Positions 33,825 to 45,146 of a stretch of 64,000 bases of DNA are shown piece after piece. The first letter of the stretch is position 1; each line of letters begins with the position of its first letter. The notes below the pieces were generated by a model, which saw nothing but the letters and a program-made list of their open reading frames with translations, did no database searches and had not been told where the DNA came from. This DNA is from Canna indica (taxonomy: Eukaryota; Streptophyta; Magnoliopsida; Zingiberales; Cannaceae): positions 31,436,001-31,500,000 of the forward strand of contig CP136896.1 of assembly GCA_034359265.1 (NCBI GenBank), in the 5' to 3' direction. The position numbers and the translations under genes were made by a program.

Positions 33825-34090
33825 TAATGTTGATTGATCAATTATGTGGACTTATGGATTTGATCATTTATGGTGACTTTTGGACTTGGTCATTTATAGT
33901 GACTTTTGAAATTGATCATTTATGGTGACTTATGGAGTTTTGGTCATCATGGAGCTACTATTTTATGGCATTGATCATTCACTTAGTGGAGTTATGGTCG
34001 TCATGGTGCTTCTTGGGAATGATCATTCATTTGGTAGAGTTAATGGTCATTTATGATGATTAATGGAGTTAATGATCATCACGGAGTTAG
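33825..34090 (+). repeat. Imperfect minisatellite, TTTATGGTGACTT type
   Basis: About eight loose units of 30 bp share GATCATTTATGGTGACTT or related TGGTCATCATGGAG sequence. They lie upstream of the TATA box of the SIRE-like LTR, in the position of U3 repeats. Confidence 0.65.
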
Positions 34091-35594
34091 GAGTTTCCTT
34101 GGAGTAATGGTTGTGTCTTTTGGGTTGCCTTCTTTGTTTATAAAAGAAATGAGAGAATGATTGAGTCAGTGATCCTCTCCTATTGATCTACTCCTATGGA
34201 TCCACTCATATGTGCATAAACTATGTTGCAAGTTATACGAGGAGTTGAGACTGTTGAGTGCAAAAAGGGCAACAATCTACCTTACTTATCTTCAAGCTAA
34301 GATGGATTTGAGCTGTTAACTCACTACAACACAAGGACTGTGTGGAGGATAGAATTTTGTGGCTGGGATGTCAAAGAGAGGCAAGTTGGTATGTACTTGT
34401 AATATAAAATAGGTTTTTGTTATTTCCAATTCACTATAATACTGATTGTTGGAATTCAGAGTGTGAAATCCCGAAGACTAATATTGTACTTGTTGAGAGT
34501 GGATTGGGCATCTGTCCGGTGAGTGCCCTGCAGATTAGGTGACAAGTTTTGTCACTGAACTGCATAAATAAATTATTGTGTTTGCGTTCTTCCTTCTGAT
34601 TTTTGTTTTTCTTAGTTTGCTACTTGCAAGCAGTTGCAATAGTAGTTGCAACTTCTTGTGCAACTATCAATTAATAAAAATTCCCTTAGAGACACTATTG
34701 TCAGAACTCATTACCAATGTTAAGTGAACCCACAGGGTCACAAACATAGGGCGAACTGAATTGGGCTCACAGTCATGACTCATCGGATTGGATCCGTATA
34801 ACCATTAACCCACAATTCTCTCTTGTTAATTTTGGAAATTAATTTCAAATGTGAAAAGGAGTTTTCAAATAAAAAATAATTATTCTCAATTTTATAATGT
34901 GATTACATTATTGGAATCACGTTGATCACAATTGGTAATGTATCTTTAATATTTGATATTAAAGATACATTATAATTGGCATCTTGAGTTGAGGAAATTC
35001 ATCCTTGATAATTGTTATTAATGATATATTTTATTCAGTCATTAAAATAATTTTAAAGTTTCTGGATATGGGATTGAATTGATCAACAATAGAGACTATT
35101 CGATCAAGATGATTGACACATCTATAAATACCCACCTATGGTTTAGACGGGTTAAGGATCACCTCCTTGTGGCTGCCGACCTCTTCCTAAAAAGAAGCCG
35201 ACCTCCTTTTGAAGGAAGTCAAGCTCCCTTTGTGCAAGCCGACCTCCAACAAGGAGAGAGTGAGAGAGGAGTGCGTGAAAAGTGTTTCATGCTTGTCCAA
35301 ATCAGAAGGAGTTCTGATAGAGCCGAACTAATACTCGGGAGTCACTCAGTTTGTTGTATTCGTCAATGTGCTAACCATAAAGGGTGTTCATAGCTTGGCA
35401 ACACCTTGGATCTAGAGCAAGACCATGATCTTGGATTCGCGGAGCAGAAGACGGAGTTCGATCTTCAAAGTTATAACTTTTGACATAGTATTGATTTAAC
35501 CGAGATGCATGGATCCAATTGGTTAGAGGATCGATTTTATATTTCCACTGCGTGTAGAAATTTCATTGTTTGCCCGATCCTCCCTGACCCAACA

Positions 35595-36060
35595 CTCCTT
35601 CCGTGTAATACTCGTAATTCTAATGCATATTTTTTCTGTTTTAGCAGGATGATTTAGAGGCGCGTCAGATCGAGTTGAGTAAAATGCCGTAAGGTGCAAC
35701 TTAAGGTATAGCTTGAACGCGCATGTGGAATTATTAATTAGTGATTTATTAGAATGTTGGGTTCGTGTCGGGCTTGAGCCGAGTCCGTGGTTTCAACCAG
35801 AACCCAATTTAGATGTGATTTGGTTCAATTGAGTCCAACTTAAGTCATAAGGGTAATTAGGTAATTTTTAAAAAATATTATACCAGAGCATGACAAAGTT
35901 GTATCAGAGCATGGTTAGGTCTTGAATAAGACTTAGAGTATAGGCACCGTATGAGGCATAGCTAGCATGTCAGCATACGGTGTAGCTGAGTCACAACGGC
36001 AACATGTGTGGTCAGTTGTTATTTATTTAAATAAGTTATTTACATCTAGTTATATTATTT
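35595..36060 (+). other. Gypsy-2 leader with PBS-like site
   Basis: The segment from about 35896 to 35990 matches the Gypsy-1 leader (PBS, GTTAGGTCTTG, CCGTATGAGGCATAGCTAGC). Upstream sequence shows no clear LTR end, so the 5' LTR is missing or heavily altered. Confidence 0.6.
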
Positions 36061-36503
36061 TCTCTTATTGCTAGTAAAGGAGGCAATTAATGCTATGATG
36101 AGTGACAGTGATAGTAACTCCACGGATCGACGTGGCCAACGCCGAAGTTAGGGCCGAGGCAAGGGTCGATGCCGTGGTAGGGAATTGCCAGTGTAGGAAA
36201 ATGTGGGACAAGATCCCAGAGTTTCACAATTGGAGGCCCTAGTGGCCGAGCTGACTGAGAAGCTCCATAGGGTGAGAGAGTTGAGATAGTAGCAGCTGCC
36301 ACCAGCACCAGTAGCACTGGCTGTACAGGATGCGGCAAAGCCTGATGCACCTTAGTTAGAGCAATGGATCATCGTGATGCAGTCTTAGGAGTAGTTTCAT
36401 ATCTGGACTTCGTTAGGCTGAGGCCACTGGAGTTCACGAGCACAGATCAGCAGGTGGAGGTTACCAGTTTTCTAGGCGATTGCTACGAGCTTTGTGAGGT
36501 ACT
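36061..36503 (+). pseudogene. Gypsy-2 gag, N-terminal part
   Basis: It starts near ATGATGAGTGAC. Several stops interrupt it. The conserved stretch FTSTDQQVEVTSFLGDCYEL (36430-36490) parallels Gypsy-1 FTGTDRQVEVTEFLGDCYKL. It continues at 38123 beyond a solo LTR. Confidence 0.75.
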
Positions 36504-38122
36504 TGGTGAAATGACCTACACTAGAGGGTGGTGAATAATGTGTTACCCAAAACTTCAGCCTAATATGGTTTTAATTGTTTCTTACAATCTCTACACTAAT
36601 GACAATTGAACAACTAAATGAGGAAGTGAGTAATAAAGCAATTAATACAATCAAGATGACAATGCTAACACAATGCGATTTATAGTGGTTCGGTCCCAAT
36701 GCCTACTCCACTGCCTAATTAAGCACCCCGCTTAGGATATCCAAAATAGCTTTACTAGATTAATTAGTTTCCTTACAATGAGGATGTTTTCACCGGAGAG
36801 TCTCCACTTTCAAACCGAAGTCACTTCCACACCCGAAAGTATCCTGCCTTCCTACTGAGAGCACTCTCCCACCTCAACCCTAAGGACAACTCAACTAATC
36901 CAAGCAAACTACGTTTACACCGCTGGAATTAAGCCTTAACACCAAGTCAACCACCAACCATACAAGACCTAACAACCTAGGTCTTCATACTTGGAGATAC
37001 AATGAAATAAATAATAAAATACACAAACAATGGAGCAAAGAAATAATACAACAAATACTTAGCTCCAAAAAATACTCCCTAGTTCTCCTGATGCCTCAAG
37101 ATAATGAATCGATGAAGAATGAAGGCTCAATCAAGAATGTGAGGATCAACGCTAGAGTTTACAAAGAATATCTCAATGAAGGCTTAGTATAGGATCAAAT
37201 GATGGCTCAATAGGTTCAAAAACACCTAGGGAAGGTTCTCATGGCTTGTATTTATAAGCCATGAAGAGAGAAGGCAAGACACCTCATCCTAGTAGGTGTT
37301 TTTCTGCGCGTTGGCACCGCCCGACTGGTGGTTGGCTGATGGCCGTTCGACCGGCCACCGATCGGAGGGCACTGCCTGCTTTGGCCCTTCGTCGGTCGGT
37401 GACCGGTTGATGGTCGGTCAACCGACATCTTGAAAACAACCTGATTTTGGCTAATTTTTTTGCTCGTTGTTCGTTTCCTGGTTTCATTTTCGCTAAGTCT
37501 TAAAGTTAATAACTTTAAAACATAAGTGTTATATAAGGATTACCCCCCATTTGGATTCAATAAAAATATCTTGGAAACCAAAATCCTTAAGAATCAAAAT
37601 CTAACTTTTGGTGTCTAGTACAAATTTCAGAAAATAAAAAAAATTATAATCTCCCGGGTCAAATATGAATCCGTTAAAGGCTTCCAAAAATTCCTTCAAA
37701 ATATGTTGTTAACTAGTTTTTACCTAAGGAACAATTACCATGACTTTTGGTGCCAAGAAAATGTCTTGGCTATATAGCCCTCCAAGGAGCTCCCTAGGCT
37801 TAGTGAATTTTAGGGTCGTTTTTTATTTTTCTAGTTTATCATGATTTGGGGTTCGGGTTTCGATTGTTGGGTTCTTATGCATCAAATAGAGTATTTACAA
37901 CACATGCTAGACACCCTAAACCTAAACTATATCTTCTGGACGAAATCCAAGTGTTGACGACCGTCCTTGCCGATTTCTTTGATTTCTCTGATTTTTCCGA
38001 TCGGGGACGACACATGCAAACCGATATGGAACCTAAAAATATTTCTTCATGAATACATTAGTTCTATGTTTGTTATCATCAAAATCGAGATTAAGACCAA
38101 GGTTGAAAACCTTAGGCTAATG
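36504..38122 (-). mobile_element. LTR-A copy 4: solo SIRE-type LTR
   Basis: It is in inverse orientation, with a perfect duplication GTACT (36499-36503 and 38123-38127). The termini are slightly eroded: TTGGTGAAATG on the left where intact copies have TGTTGGTGAAATG, and GGCTAATG on the right where they have GGCCAACA. Gag reads straight across it (CYELCEVL to GGSSEATTEMVG). Confidence 0.85.
37249..37435 (-). promoter_or_regulatory. TCGA-palindrome cluster and TATA box, LTR-A copy 4
   Basis: TATTTATA (37249-37256, plus-strand reading) lies downstream, in LTR orientation, of GTTCGACCGGCC, GGTCGGTGACCGG and GGTCGGTCAACCG motifs (37345-37430). Confidence 0.5.
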
Positions 38123-38984
38123 GTACTTGGGGGCTCGTCAGAGGCGACTACTGAGATGGTTGGGTTCTCGTAGGGGGGCATATGCACCACCCCCTACATG
38201 GGAGGAGTTCAGGGCAACCATAGTCGAGTGGTACCTGCCTAGGAGCGTCCACGGTAGGCGGGCGAAGGAGTTTGAGCACCCGCATCAGATTGACAACATG
38301 ACAGATTAGGATTACGAGATGGAGTTCACTGGCTATTTTGATACCACCCTCTCTTGGTGTCGACTGAGACATTCAGAGTTAGGAGGTTTGTAGAGGGGCT
38401 GAGGGTGCAGATCAGTAGGCTCATTAATTACACTGAGGATACTACCTTTGCTCGGATAGTGGATGAGGCACTCCAGAAGGAAGTGTTGGTGTCGTTTGAC
38501 AAACTGGATGGGCCACTAAAGAATAACTTCTGGCCTAATGGATTTGGAGGTCGGCCGTTTCATTCTGAGTGATCCGTTGTAGTGGCAGTTCACTAGTCGA
38601 GCGGAGGGCACAATAGTTTTTGGGGCCGTGTGGGCTCGAGACCGAGCGTGTCTCAGAGGGTAGTGTCCGGGGATACATAGCGGAGGATGGAGATACCACA
38701 GTATGGCCATTGTGGCCAGAGGCACGAGGGATCCTGCTTTGGGCATACGAATGCTTTATTTGGGTGTGGGCAGGTCGAGCACTTTAGGAAAGATTATCCA
38801 GCAAGTGGTGGTTAGAGGGCAAAATAGTCTAGAAGGAAGGCACCGGTACTAGTTCTCTCTTTGGCCCAGAGGATCCAAGCACAGGGTAGAGGACAATGAG
38901 CCAATGGTTTAGAGAGACCTCCTGCACTAGTGTTTGCACTGACTCGGGATGATGCTTAGGCATCGGAGGCTGTGGTGATAGGAA
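38123..38984 (+). pseudogene. Gypsy-2 gag, C-terminal part
   Basis: It shows PPTWEEFRATIVEWYLPRSV, a second gag block, FVEGLRVQISRLI, and a degenerate zinc knuckle (about 38760-38805) reading GCGQVEHFRKDYP. The final ligand is Tyr, the same change as in Gypsy-1. Multiple stops and frame changes are present. Confidence 0.75.
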
Positions 38985-39025
38985 CCCTTACTGTTTGCTC
39001 TTTCGCAGCCTGTGTGTTGTTTGAT
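38985..39025 (+). pseudogene. Gypsy-2 protease, first part
   Basis: GTLTVC and ACVLFD lead to the active-site aspartate. The next codon is split from the rest by the solo LTR at 39026. Confidence 0.7.
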
Positions 39026-41565
39026 TGTAAGACCTAGAAAAAGTTTCCTAATATAAAAATCTATTTTGGTGCAGCGTGTCGGACCCGGGGGTAGTCGAGT
39101 CAAGCCTCAGGATCGCCTCGAGTAAAAAGGTATGACTCGGCTAATGAATCATGAAGTCTAATTGGATAACTTACTTTCTTTTTATAAAATCATACCTTAA
39201 ATTAAGTTAACTCGAGTCATGTTATGGTTGGGTCAGAACCCGAGTCGAGTTCAGGTTTAGTTGAGTTCCGGGTATGATTTAAGTGAGCCTTGAAGCTATC
39301 TTTGGAAAGATGGTTGAGGGGATAAACCCCCCCATGTGGCAGCCGTGCGACTCAACCAATGAGTCGCACAAGGCCGCAAGGGAGAAAAGAGGAGAAGGAG
39401 CAAGGAGGGGGCTTGGGTCTTGGATCGATCCGGAATTCACGTCGTCGCCGGAGATTTTCAAGTCGTTGTCACCCGATCCTTATTTCTTGGCGATCTAGGT
39501 GAGTGGTTAAGGCTTTAATAGTTTGGGGTGGGCGGGTGGCCGATCCCTAGATGATAGGTCGAGTTTTAACGATTTTCTCGACGATCCATGATTCCAACGA
39601 TATGTACTCACTATTTTATGTTGTTTCTCGTCGGATATCGATGTTTTAAATTGCTGTTTTGCATGTCTTGGGGCTGCCGAGTCTTGGGAAAAGGGGAAAG
39701 GTCATGTCGAAATTTTCCCCGATTCCCTTGACGGCGAGAAGGCCCTTAGATGCCCTTATACCACTGTTTCGATGTAGCCCTTTGAACTCCTCACGTAATA
39801 TGAAGCATGCCCCTTCTAAAGCCTCTCGAAGTGGCCGAATGAACCCTAAGATTTTTGAAGAGGGTTCGGCCAAGGATGAGGGGAAGGGTAAGTTGATCAT
39901 TGCTATTTAAGAAGTATGTGGAATTGAAGAGACAAAGTATAGCTAAAGTCTCTTCCATCCTTCCCTACCCAAGGACCTTGGCCGAGCAAGGTTTCCCTTA
40001 CTCATGGTTCGGCCAAGGTTGGGGAGAGGAGGAGAGACTTGCCTTAGATGGAAATTTCATGACCTTAGGGATCACACATAGGGATATGACAATACTTAGG
40101 AAGAACACCAAACTTAGCAAGTAGCTAAATTGTTTTGAATTGTAGAAATGCTAGATTGTAACCATACTTAGCATTTGATCCTTAAACTTGGATGTTGACA
40201 ATGTTACCATGTTTTATAATTCATACATGTTATTTAAATTTATTACTACCTTGCCATTCTAGATAGTTGCTCCTTATTGTGCTAAAATTCCTAAGGTAGT
40301 ATAAGAATTGTTACGTATGTGCATTATGATTATATATGATGAATGATGTAATGTATGAGAAATTTTCTTTAGATTAAGCATGCTGCCCTAAATGATCTTG
40401 GATGGTATTCCAAGGTTGACTCATGGAAATTCTCACCTAAGATAGTGTAAAAGGCTAGGTAACATGTAAGGCGTCACTAGATGTTCATAGCACAATTATG
40501 GAAACTTAGATATGAGATGATAGCACTTCTATGACTGCTTGTATATTTTTGGAAACTTAGAGATTGTAGGTGCACATATACTAAATGGGGTGGCATGAAT
40601 TGTTGACCCAGTAGCCGGACATGGCTAGATAAGGGCAAAGGCCCGAAGTGTGTATATAAGGAAACCCTAGGATACTAGTTGTGTAATGTGCTTGAGATGG
40701 TCCGCCGAGGAGCGAGGAGGTCGAAAATGACCAATGCTCAGCTCAGCCAGTTTGGGCCTAGAGTTGCGCCAGCGGGCCCGCTAGGTGCCAGACCCTAGTT
40801 GAGTGGGACTAGCTATCCTTACCCCAGACGGTGTTCGAAGACTAGTGGACCATCCTAGTCGACGACCCAAGATTGTTTTCTTGCATATTGAGATGATGTG
40901 GCCGATGGCCAGGATGGTACTACCTGGTATGGTAGTGACGACTGTAGCAGGGATATATTTTTCTATGAGCAGGCCCAAGGGCCGGATACTAGAGGCTTGA
41001 TAAGCCAAGTGGCAGGTTCTCATGTACAGAAAGTACTGATGGATCCATTGAGGGTCTGTAGTTGCATTTGAAACACACTTTACCTCCTTGTGCATTCCTT
41101 TATTGCCTTGTAATATTTATATATGCATGACTGAGGCTTATGTGGAGGTTCAATTGAGCCACTCACTGAGTCCCAAGTGGACTCACAGTTTATTTCTATT
41201 TTTGTAGAGCATGGGCAGTAGCTTGGTGTCGACATGGTGCAGCTGGAGGGCAGAGGCGGTGCCAAATCTTGTAGTGGCGTCCATGAGTCTTAGACTAGTC
41301 CTAGTTATGTTGGTTTTATTTCTGCACTAACTGTTGTAATTGAAAAGAATTGCAAAAATGTGATATTTGACCATTTGGATTTGATGTTGATGTTTTTTCT
41401 TGTTTTGAAAAACTTATACATTGTGACTTGCAACTTTGTTTCATAAAGTATGTTAAGTTTCTTTCAATCGATGTGTTTTGGTTTCTTGATGTCAGTGTAG
41501 ACAGTAGGCTACAGGTCAAGATGTGGGCCCTGGCCGGTCACACCACCCTCAGTCGGGGTGTGACA
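39026..41565 (+). mobile_element. Solo chromovirus LTR (2540 bp)
   Basis: It starts TGTAAGACC and ends TCGGGGTGTGACA, with a perfect duplication TTGAT (39021-39025 and 41566-41570). It is related to the Gypsy-1 LTRs, with the same conserved GGGCCCGCTAGGTGCCAG box and TATATAAG at 40653-40660. No internal sequence remains, so recombination between LTRs probably removed it. It sits in the protease active site of Gypsy-2. Open frames inside (for example 39659-39910) correspond to the U3 frame seen in Gypsy-1. Confidence 0.92.
40653..40660 (+). promoter_or_regulatory. TATA box of solo chromovirus LTR
   Basis: TATATAAG is followed by GAAACCCTAGG, the context shared with Gypsy-1. Confidence 0.55.
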
Positions 41566-42182
41566 TTGATTCGTGTGCTAAGCACTCTTTTGTATATGCT
41601 GAGTTTGCCTCAAAGTTAGTAAGAAAGCCTAGTTTTCTTAATACACCTTTTGTGGTGTCGACGCCCATGGGCAATGATGTTATAGCAGAGTCAGTCTTTT
41701 GAGGCTATGAGGTGTCCATTTGTAGGCACGTGTTGGAGGTAGAGCTGGCACTTCTATCGACGCTAGAGCTGGATGTAATTCAGGGGATGGACTGGTTGGC
41801 AGCTCATTACATGACGGTGGACTTCAAAGCAAAGGTTGTTGCCTTTAGTAAGCCTGAGCTACCGCAGTTTACCTTCCAGGGAGATGGGAGGAGGGATTCC
41901 ATTGGTGTCATTTTAGCTCTTAAGGCCCGTAAGTTGCTTCTGGGCGACCGTCAATCCTTCTTGGCTTTTGTGTCTATTGCAGAGAAGGATAAGGGAGCGG
42001 TTGGTAAGGTAGAGGGAACGCTTGTGGTTTTCGACTTCCCTGATGTTTTCCTCGAGGAGCTTTCGGGGCTACCGCTAGAGAGGGAGATTGAGTTCTTTAA
42101 CAACTTGCAGCCGAACGTGAAGCTAATTTCCATTCCCCCTTATCGGATGGCATCTGTTGAATTGAGAGAGCTGAAGACTTAG
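41566..42182 (+). pseudogene. Gypsy-2 protease and start of RT
   Basis: Past the solo LTR the active-site region reads DSCAKHSF where the family has D-S-G-A-T-H-S-F, so two conserved residues are altered. ELDVIQGMDWLA, a linker, and FPDVFLEELSGLPLEREIEF with PPYRMASVELRELKT follow. A 156-codon frame (41712-42179) ends at TAG 42180-42182, where Gln is expected. Confidence 0.85.
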
Positions 42183-42849
42183 TTGTAGGAACTGTTAGAG
42201 TTGTGCTTTATTCTCCTAAGTGTATCCCCGTGGGGCACTCTAGTGCTCTTCGTGAAGAAGAAAGACGGGTCTATGCGCATGTGCATTGACTATCGATAGC
42301 TTAACAAGGTGATTGTTAGAAATCATTGTCCGCTATCAAGGATTAATGACCTATTTGATTAGCTTCAGGGGGCATAGTGGTTCTCCAAGATTGATTTTAG
42401 GTCTGAGTACCATCTGTTGATGATCCGGGACCGAGATGTGCCTAAGACATCCTTCAAGATGAGATACGACCACTTTGAGTTCTTGGTCATGTTCTTTGGG
42501 CTGACAAATGCACCTGCAGCTTTATGGACATGATGAACCAAGTGTTCAAGGAATATCTGGATCGGTTTGTCAACTTCTTCATTGATGACATTTTAGTATA
42601 TTCCAGGAGTAGAGAGGAGCACTATGAGCATCTAAGGATGGTTCTGGAGTCTCTTAGGAGGGATCAGTTGTTTGCCAAGTTCTCCAAATGCGAGTTCTGA
42701 CTGGAGAGTGTGGGATTTATTGGGTATGTGGGGTCGAGAGAGGGTGTGAGAGTAGACCCAGCGAAAGTAGAGGCAGTTCAAAACTGGGAGCAGCCGACTA
42801 GTGTGACAGAGATTCGTAGCTTCTTGGGCCGGCCGACTATTATAGAAAG
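42183..42849 (+). pseudogene. Gypsy-2 reverse transcriptase
   Basis: RT motifs include [42 protein letters not shown] and FAKFSKCEF. Stops lie at 42186, 42297, 42360 and 42375 (all TAG where Gypsy-1 or the family has Gln) and at about 42698 (TGA where Gypsy-1 has Trp), with a small frameshift near 42525. Near 42840 the sequence passes abruptly from the RT connection (FLG..YY.K) to the middle of RNase H. Confidence 0.85.
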
Positions 42850-43584
42850 TTGGTAGTAGTTGTCTTTGCCCTTAAGCTATGGCGCCATTATCTGTATGGG
42901 GAGGCATGTGAGATCTACACTGACCACAAGAGCCTCCAATACTTGCTCACCCAAAAGGAGTTGAACCTGAGGCACGGGAGGTGGCTCGAGCTCCTAAAGG
43001 AATACGATTGTACGATCCTAAATCATCCAGAAAAGGCAAATATGGTGGCGGATGCCTTGAGCAGGATGTCCATGGGCAATTTTGCGCATATGGTTATGAG
43101 GAGGAGGCCTGTGGCATGAAAGCTTTTAGTTGCTTGGACGAAGGGGCAGTCCTATATGTTTTGGACTTCGGTGATTTGGTGGCGCATTTGCTGGCGGCCC
43201 AAGTAGAGGATGCTTTCTGTGCATTCACCAATGATCTGATTGAGAAGGGTGATGTTGATGATGGGTACATAGTGGATTCTGAGAGTGTCCTAAGGTTCAA
43301 GGATAGGATAGAGGTGCCTGATATGACAGAGGTTCGTAAACAGGTACTAGAGATGGCTCACTGTTCCACTTACACCGTGCATCCGACAGCCACTAAAATG
43401 TACCAAGTTTTGAAGCAGATTAATGTTGGAGAGAAATGAAGAGGGAGGTAGCAGAGTTTGCATCGAAGTGTTTGGTCTGCTAGTAGGTTAAGGCCGAATA
43501 TTTGAGGCCTGCAGGGCTAGTACAAAATCTGGAGGTGCCGGAGTGGAAGTGGGAGAAGATAACCATGGATTTTATGATTGGGCT
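42850..43584 (+). pseudogene. Gypsy-2 truncated RNase H and integrase zinc finger
   Basis: RNase H begins only at [20 protein letters not shown] and continues [20 protein letters not shown]. About 290 bp present in Gypsy-1 are missing, including the codons for the first catalytic Asp and the Glu. Next come DALSRMS, a linker frame (42981-43439), and the HHCC segment (HCSTYTVHP, KCLVC) near 43360-43485. The integrase core starts WKWEKITMDFMIGL and is interrupted at 43584. Confidence 0.82.
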
Positions 43585-45129
43585 ATTGGTGAAATGGCTA
43601 CAATAGAGGGGGGGTGAATAGTGTGTTAACTAAACTTGTCGCCTAAATTACGGTTTAAATCTTTTTATTAAACTACTTAGGCAATTCACAATTTAACAAC
43701 TAAATGCGAAAGCGATTGATGATAAAGCAATTAACACAAATAAAATATCAATACTAACACAATGAGTTATAGTGCTTCGGCCCCAATGCCTACTCCACTA
43801 CCTAAGCACCCCACTTAGGATTTCCAAACTAAGCTTTACTAGATTAATTATTTCTCTTACAAAGAGGACTTTATAGCGAAAAGTCTCCGCTCTCAAACCG
43901 AAGGCACTTTCACACCCGGAAGTATCCCGCTTCCTACCGAGAGCACTCTCCCATCTCAACCTAAGGGACAACTCAACTAATTCTAGTAAACTAAGTTTAC
44001 AATGGTGGATTTAAGCCATAACACCAAGGCTACCACCAACTCAATCAACCTAGTACTCTTGGTTTATAGAAGTTCAAATACAATGAAATAAACAACAAAA
44101 TACAATAATAAATGAAGCAATAAATCAAACAATAAAGTACTTAGCTCCACAACAAGACTCCTAGTTTCCTCTTGATGCCTATGATGATGAAATAATGAAG
44201 GTAAGGCTCAATCAAAGAGATGAGATATCAAAGCTAGGGTTTCCACAAGAATTGGCTCATTAAAGCTTGGGAATGATCACAAGATGGCTCAAGAAGGTTA
44301 GGAGTGATCAAAAGTGTCAAAGGAAGGCTGGGGCATAAGTAATTTATAAAGCCATGAAGGAGGCTCGGGTGAAACACTACTCAACAGCTCGAAAACTAGT
44401 CGTTTTCCGCCTTCCGATCGATTGCCGATCGATCGTCGGTCGACCGACCGAGCGACCGCCGAGCGATTGAAGGCATACTGTTGCTTTCTGGCATACTTCG
44501 ATCGACCGTTTGGTCGATCGAATTACCTACTATCAATTTTTGGCAGCATTCGATCGACCGACTCAGGGAATTACCCCCCATTTGGATTCAATAAAAATAT
44601 CTAAAAAATCAAAATCCTTAAGAATCAAAATCTAACTTTTGGGGTCTAGTACAAATTTCTGGAAAAATAGAAATTTTATAATCTCCCAGGTCAAATATGG
44701 GTATGCTAAAGACTTCCAAAAATTCTTTAAAAATACCTCATTATCTAGTTTTTACCTAAGGAACAATTATCGGTACTTTTGGTGCCAAGAAAATGTCTAG
44801 GTGATATAGCCCTCCAAGGAGCTCCCAAGACTTAGTGAATTCCAGGGTCATTTTCTAATTTATCGATTTTTCACGTTTGGGGGTTTGGGTTTGGTTTTTG
44901 GATTCTCATGCATCATCATGAGGATTTACAACATAAACTAGATACCCTAGACCTAAACTTTAACTTCCCGAAGAATCCCGAGCATCGACGAGCGTCTTTA
45001 ACTTCCGATCGCGGATGTTATGCGCTAACCAACTTGGAACATGATAGTGTTTCTCAATGAAACATTAGTTCCATATTTGTTATCATCAAAACCGAGATTA
45101 AGACCAAGATTGAAAATCTTAGGCCAACA
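43584..45129 (-). repeat. LTR-A copy 5: 3' LTR of the gag-only element
   Basis: It reads TATTGGTGAAATGG on the left (TGTTGGTG in the 5' LTR) and GGCCAACA on the right. It is 1546 bp against 1700 bp for its partner; about 150 bp is missing at about 44566, including the end of the palindrome cluster. Confidence 0.88.
44395..44570 (-). promoter_or_regulatory. TCGA-palindrome cluster, LTR-A copy 5
   Basis: CCGATCGATTGCCGATCGAT, CGGTCGACCGACCGAGCGAC and CGATCGACCGTTTGGTCGAT lie within about 150 bp. The cluster is truncated by a deletion on its right side. Confidence 0.55.
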
Positions 45130-45146
45130 ATCTCTCCCTTTTTGAT
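45130..45146 (-). other. Polypurine tract of the gag-only element
   Basis: AAAAAGGGAGAGAT on the minus strand precedes the 3' LTR start TGTTGGCC. A second purine run lies near 45305-45312, as in other SIRE-type elements. Confidence 0.8.

Larger units (their letters stand above)
32688..34716 (+). mobile_element. SIRE-like Copia remnant with 3' LTR
   Basis: A 290-bp stretch (32688-32980) ends in the polypurine tract GCGAAAGGGGGAGAT. An LTR starting TGTTGGTGTTTGGC at 32981 follows. The first 100 bp of the stretch resembles the start of that LTR, so most of the element was lost by internal deletion. The LTR has TATAAAAG at 34138-34145. Its right end is not exact. No coding sequence remains. Confidence 0.6.
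31789..35594 (+). mobile_element. Solo Tork/Angela-type LTR, split by a SIRE-like remnant
   Basis: It starts TGTTAGTAGTGTGTCCTAGG and ends CCTGACCCAACA, and is flanked by the 5-bp duplication CTCCT (31784-31788 and 35595-35599). The phrase GAGATATCTCTGGGCCC (about 32370) is typical of Angela-like LTRs. TATAAATA lies at 35123-35130. Its sequence is interrupted between about 32688 and 34716. Confidence 0.78.

Noticed and set aside
35079..35393. 104-codon frame near the TATA box of the solo LTR
   Set aside because: It lies wholly within LTR U3/R sequence and shows no domain; probably chance.
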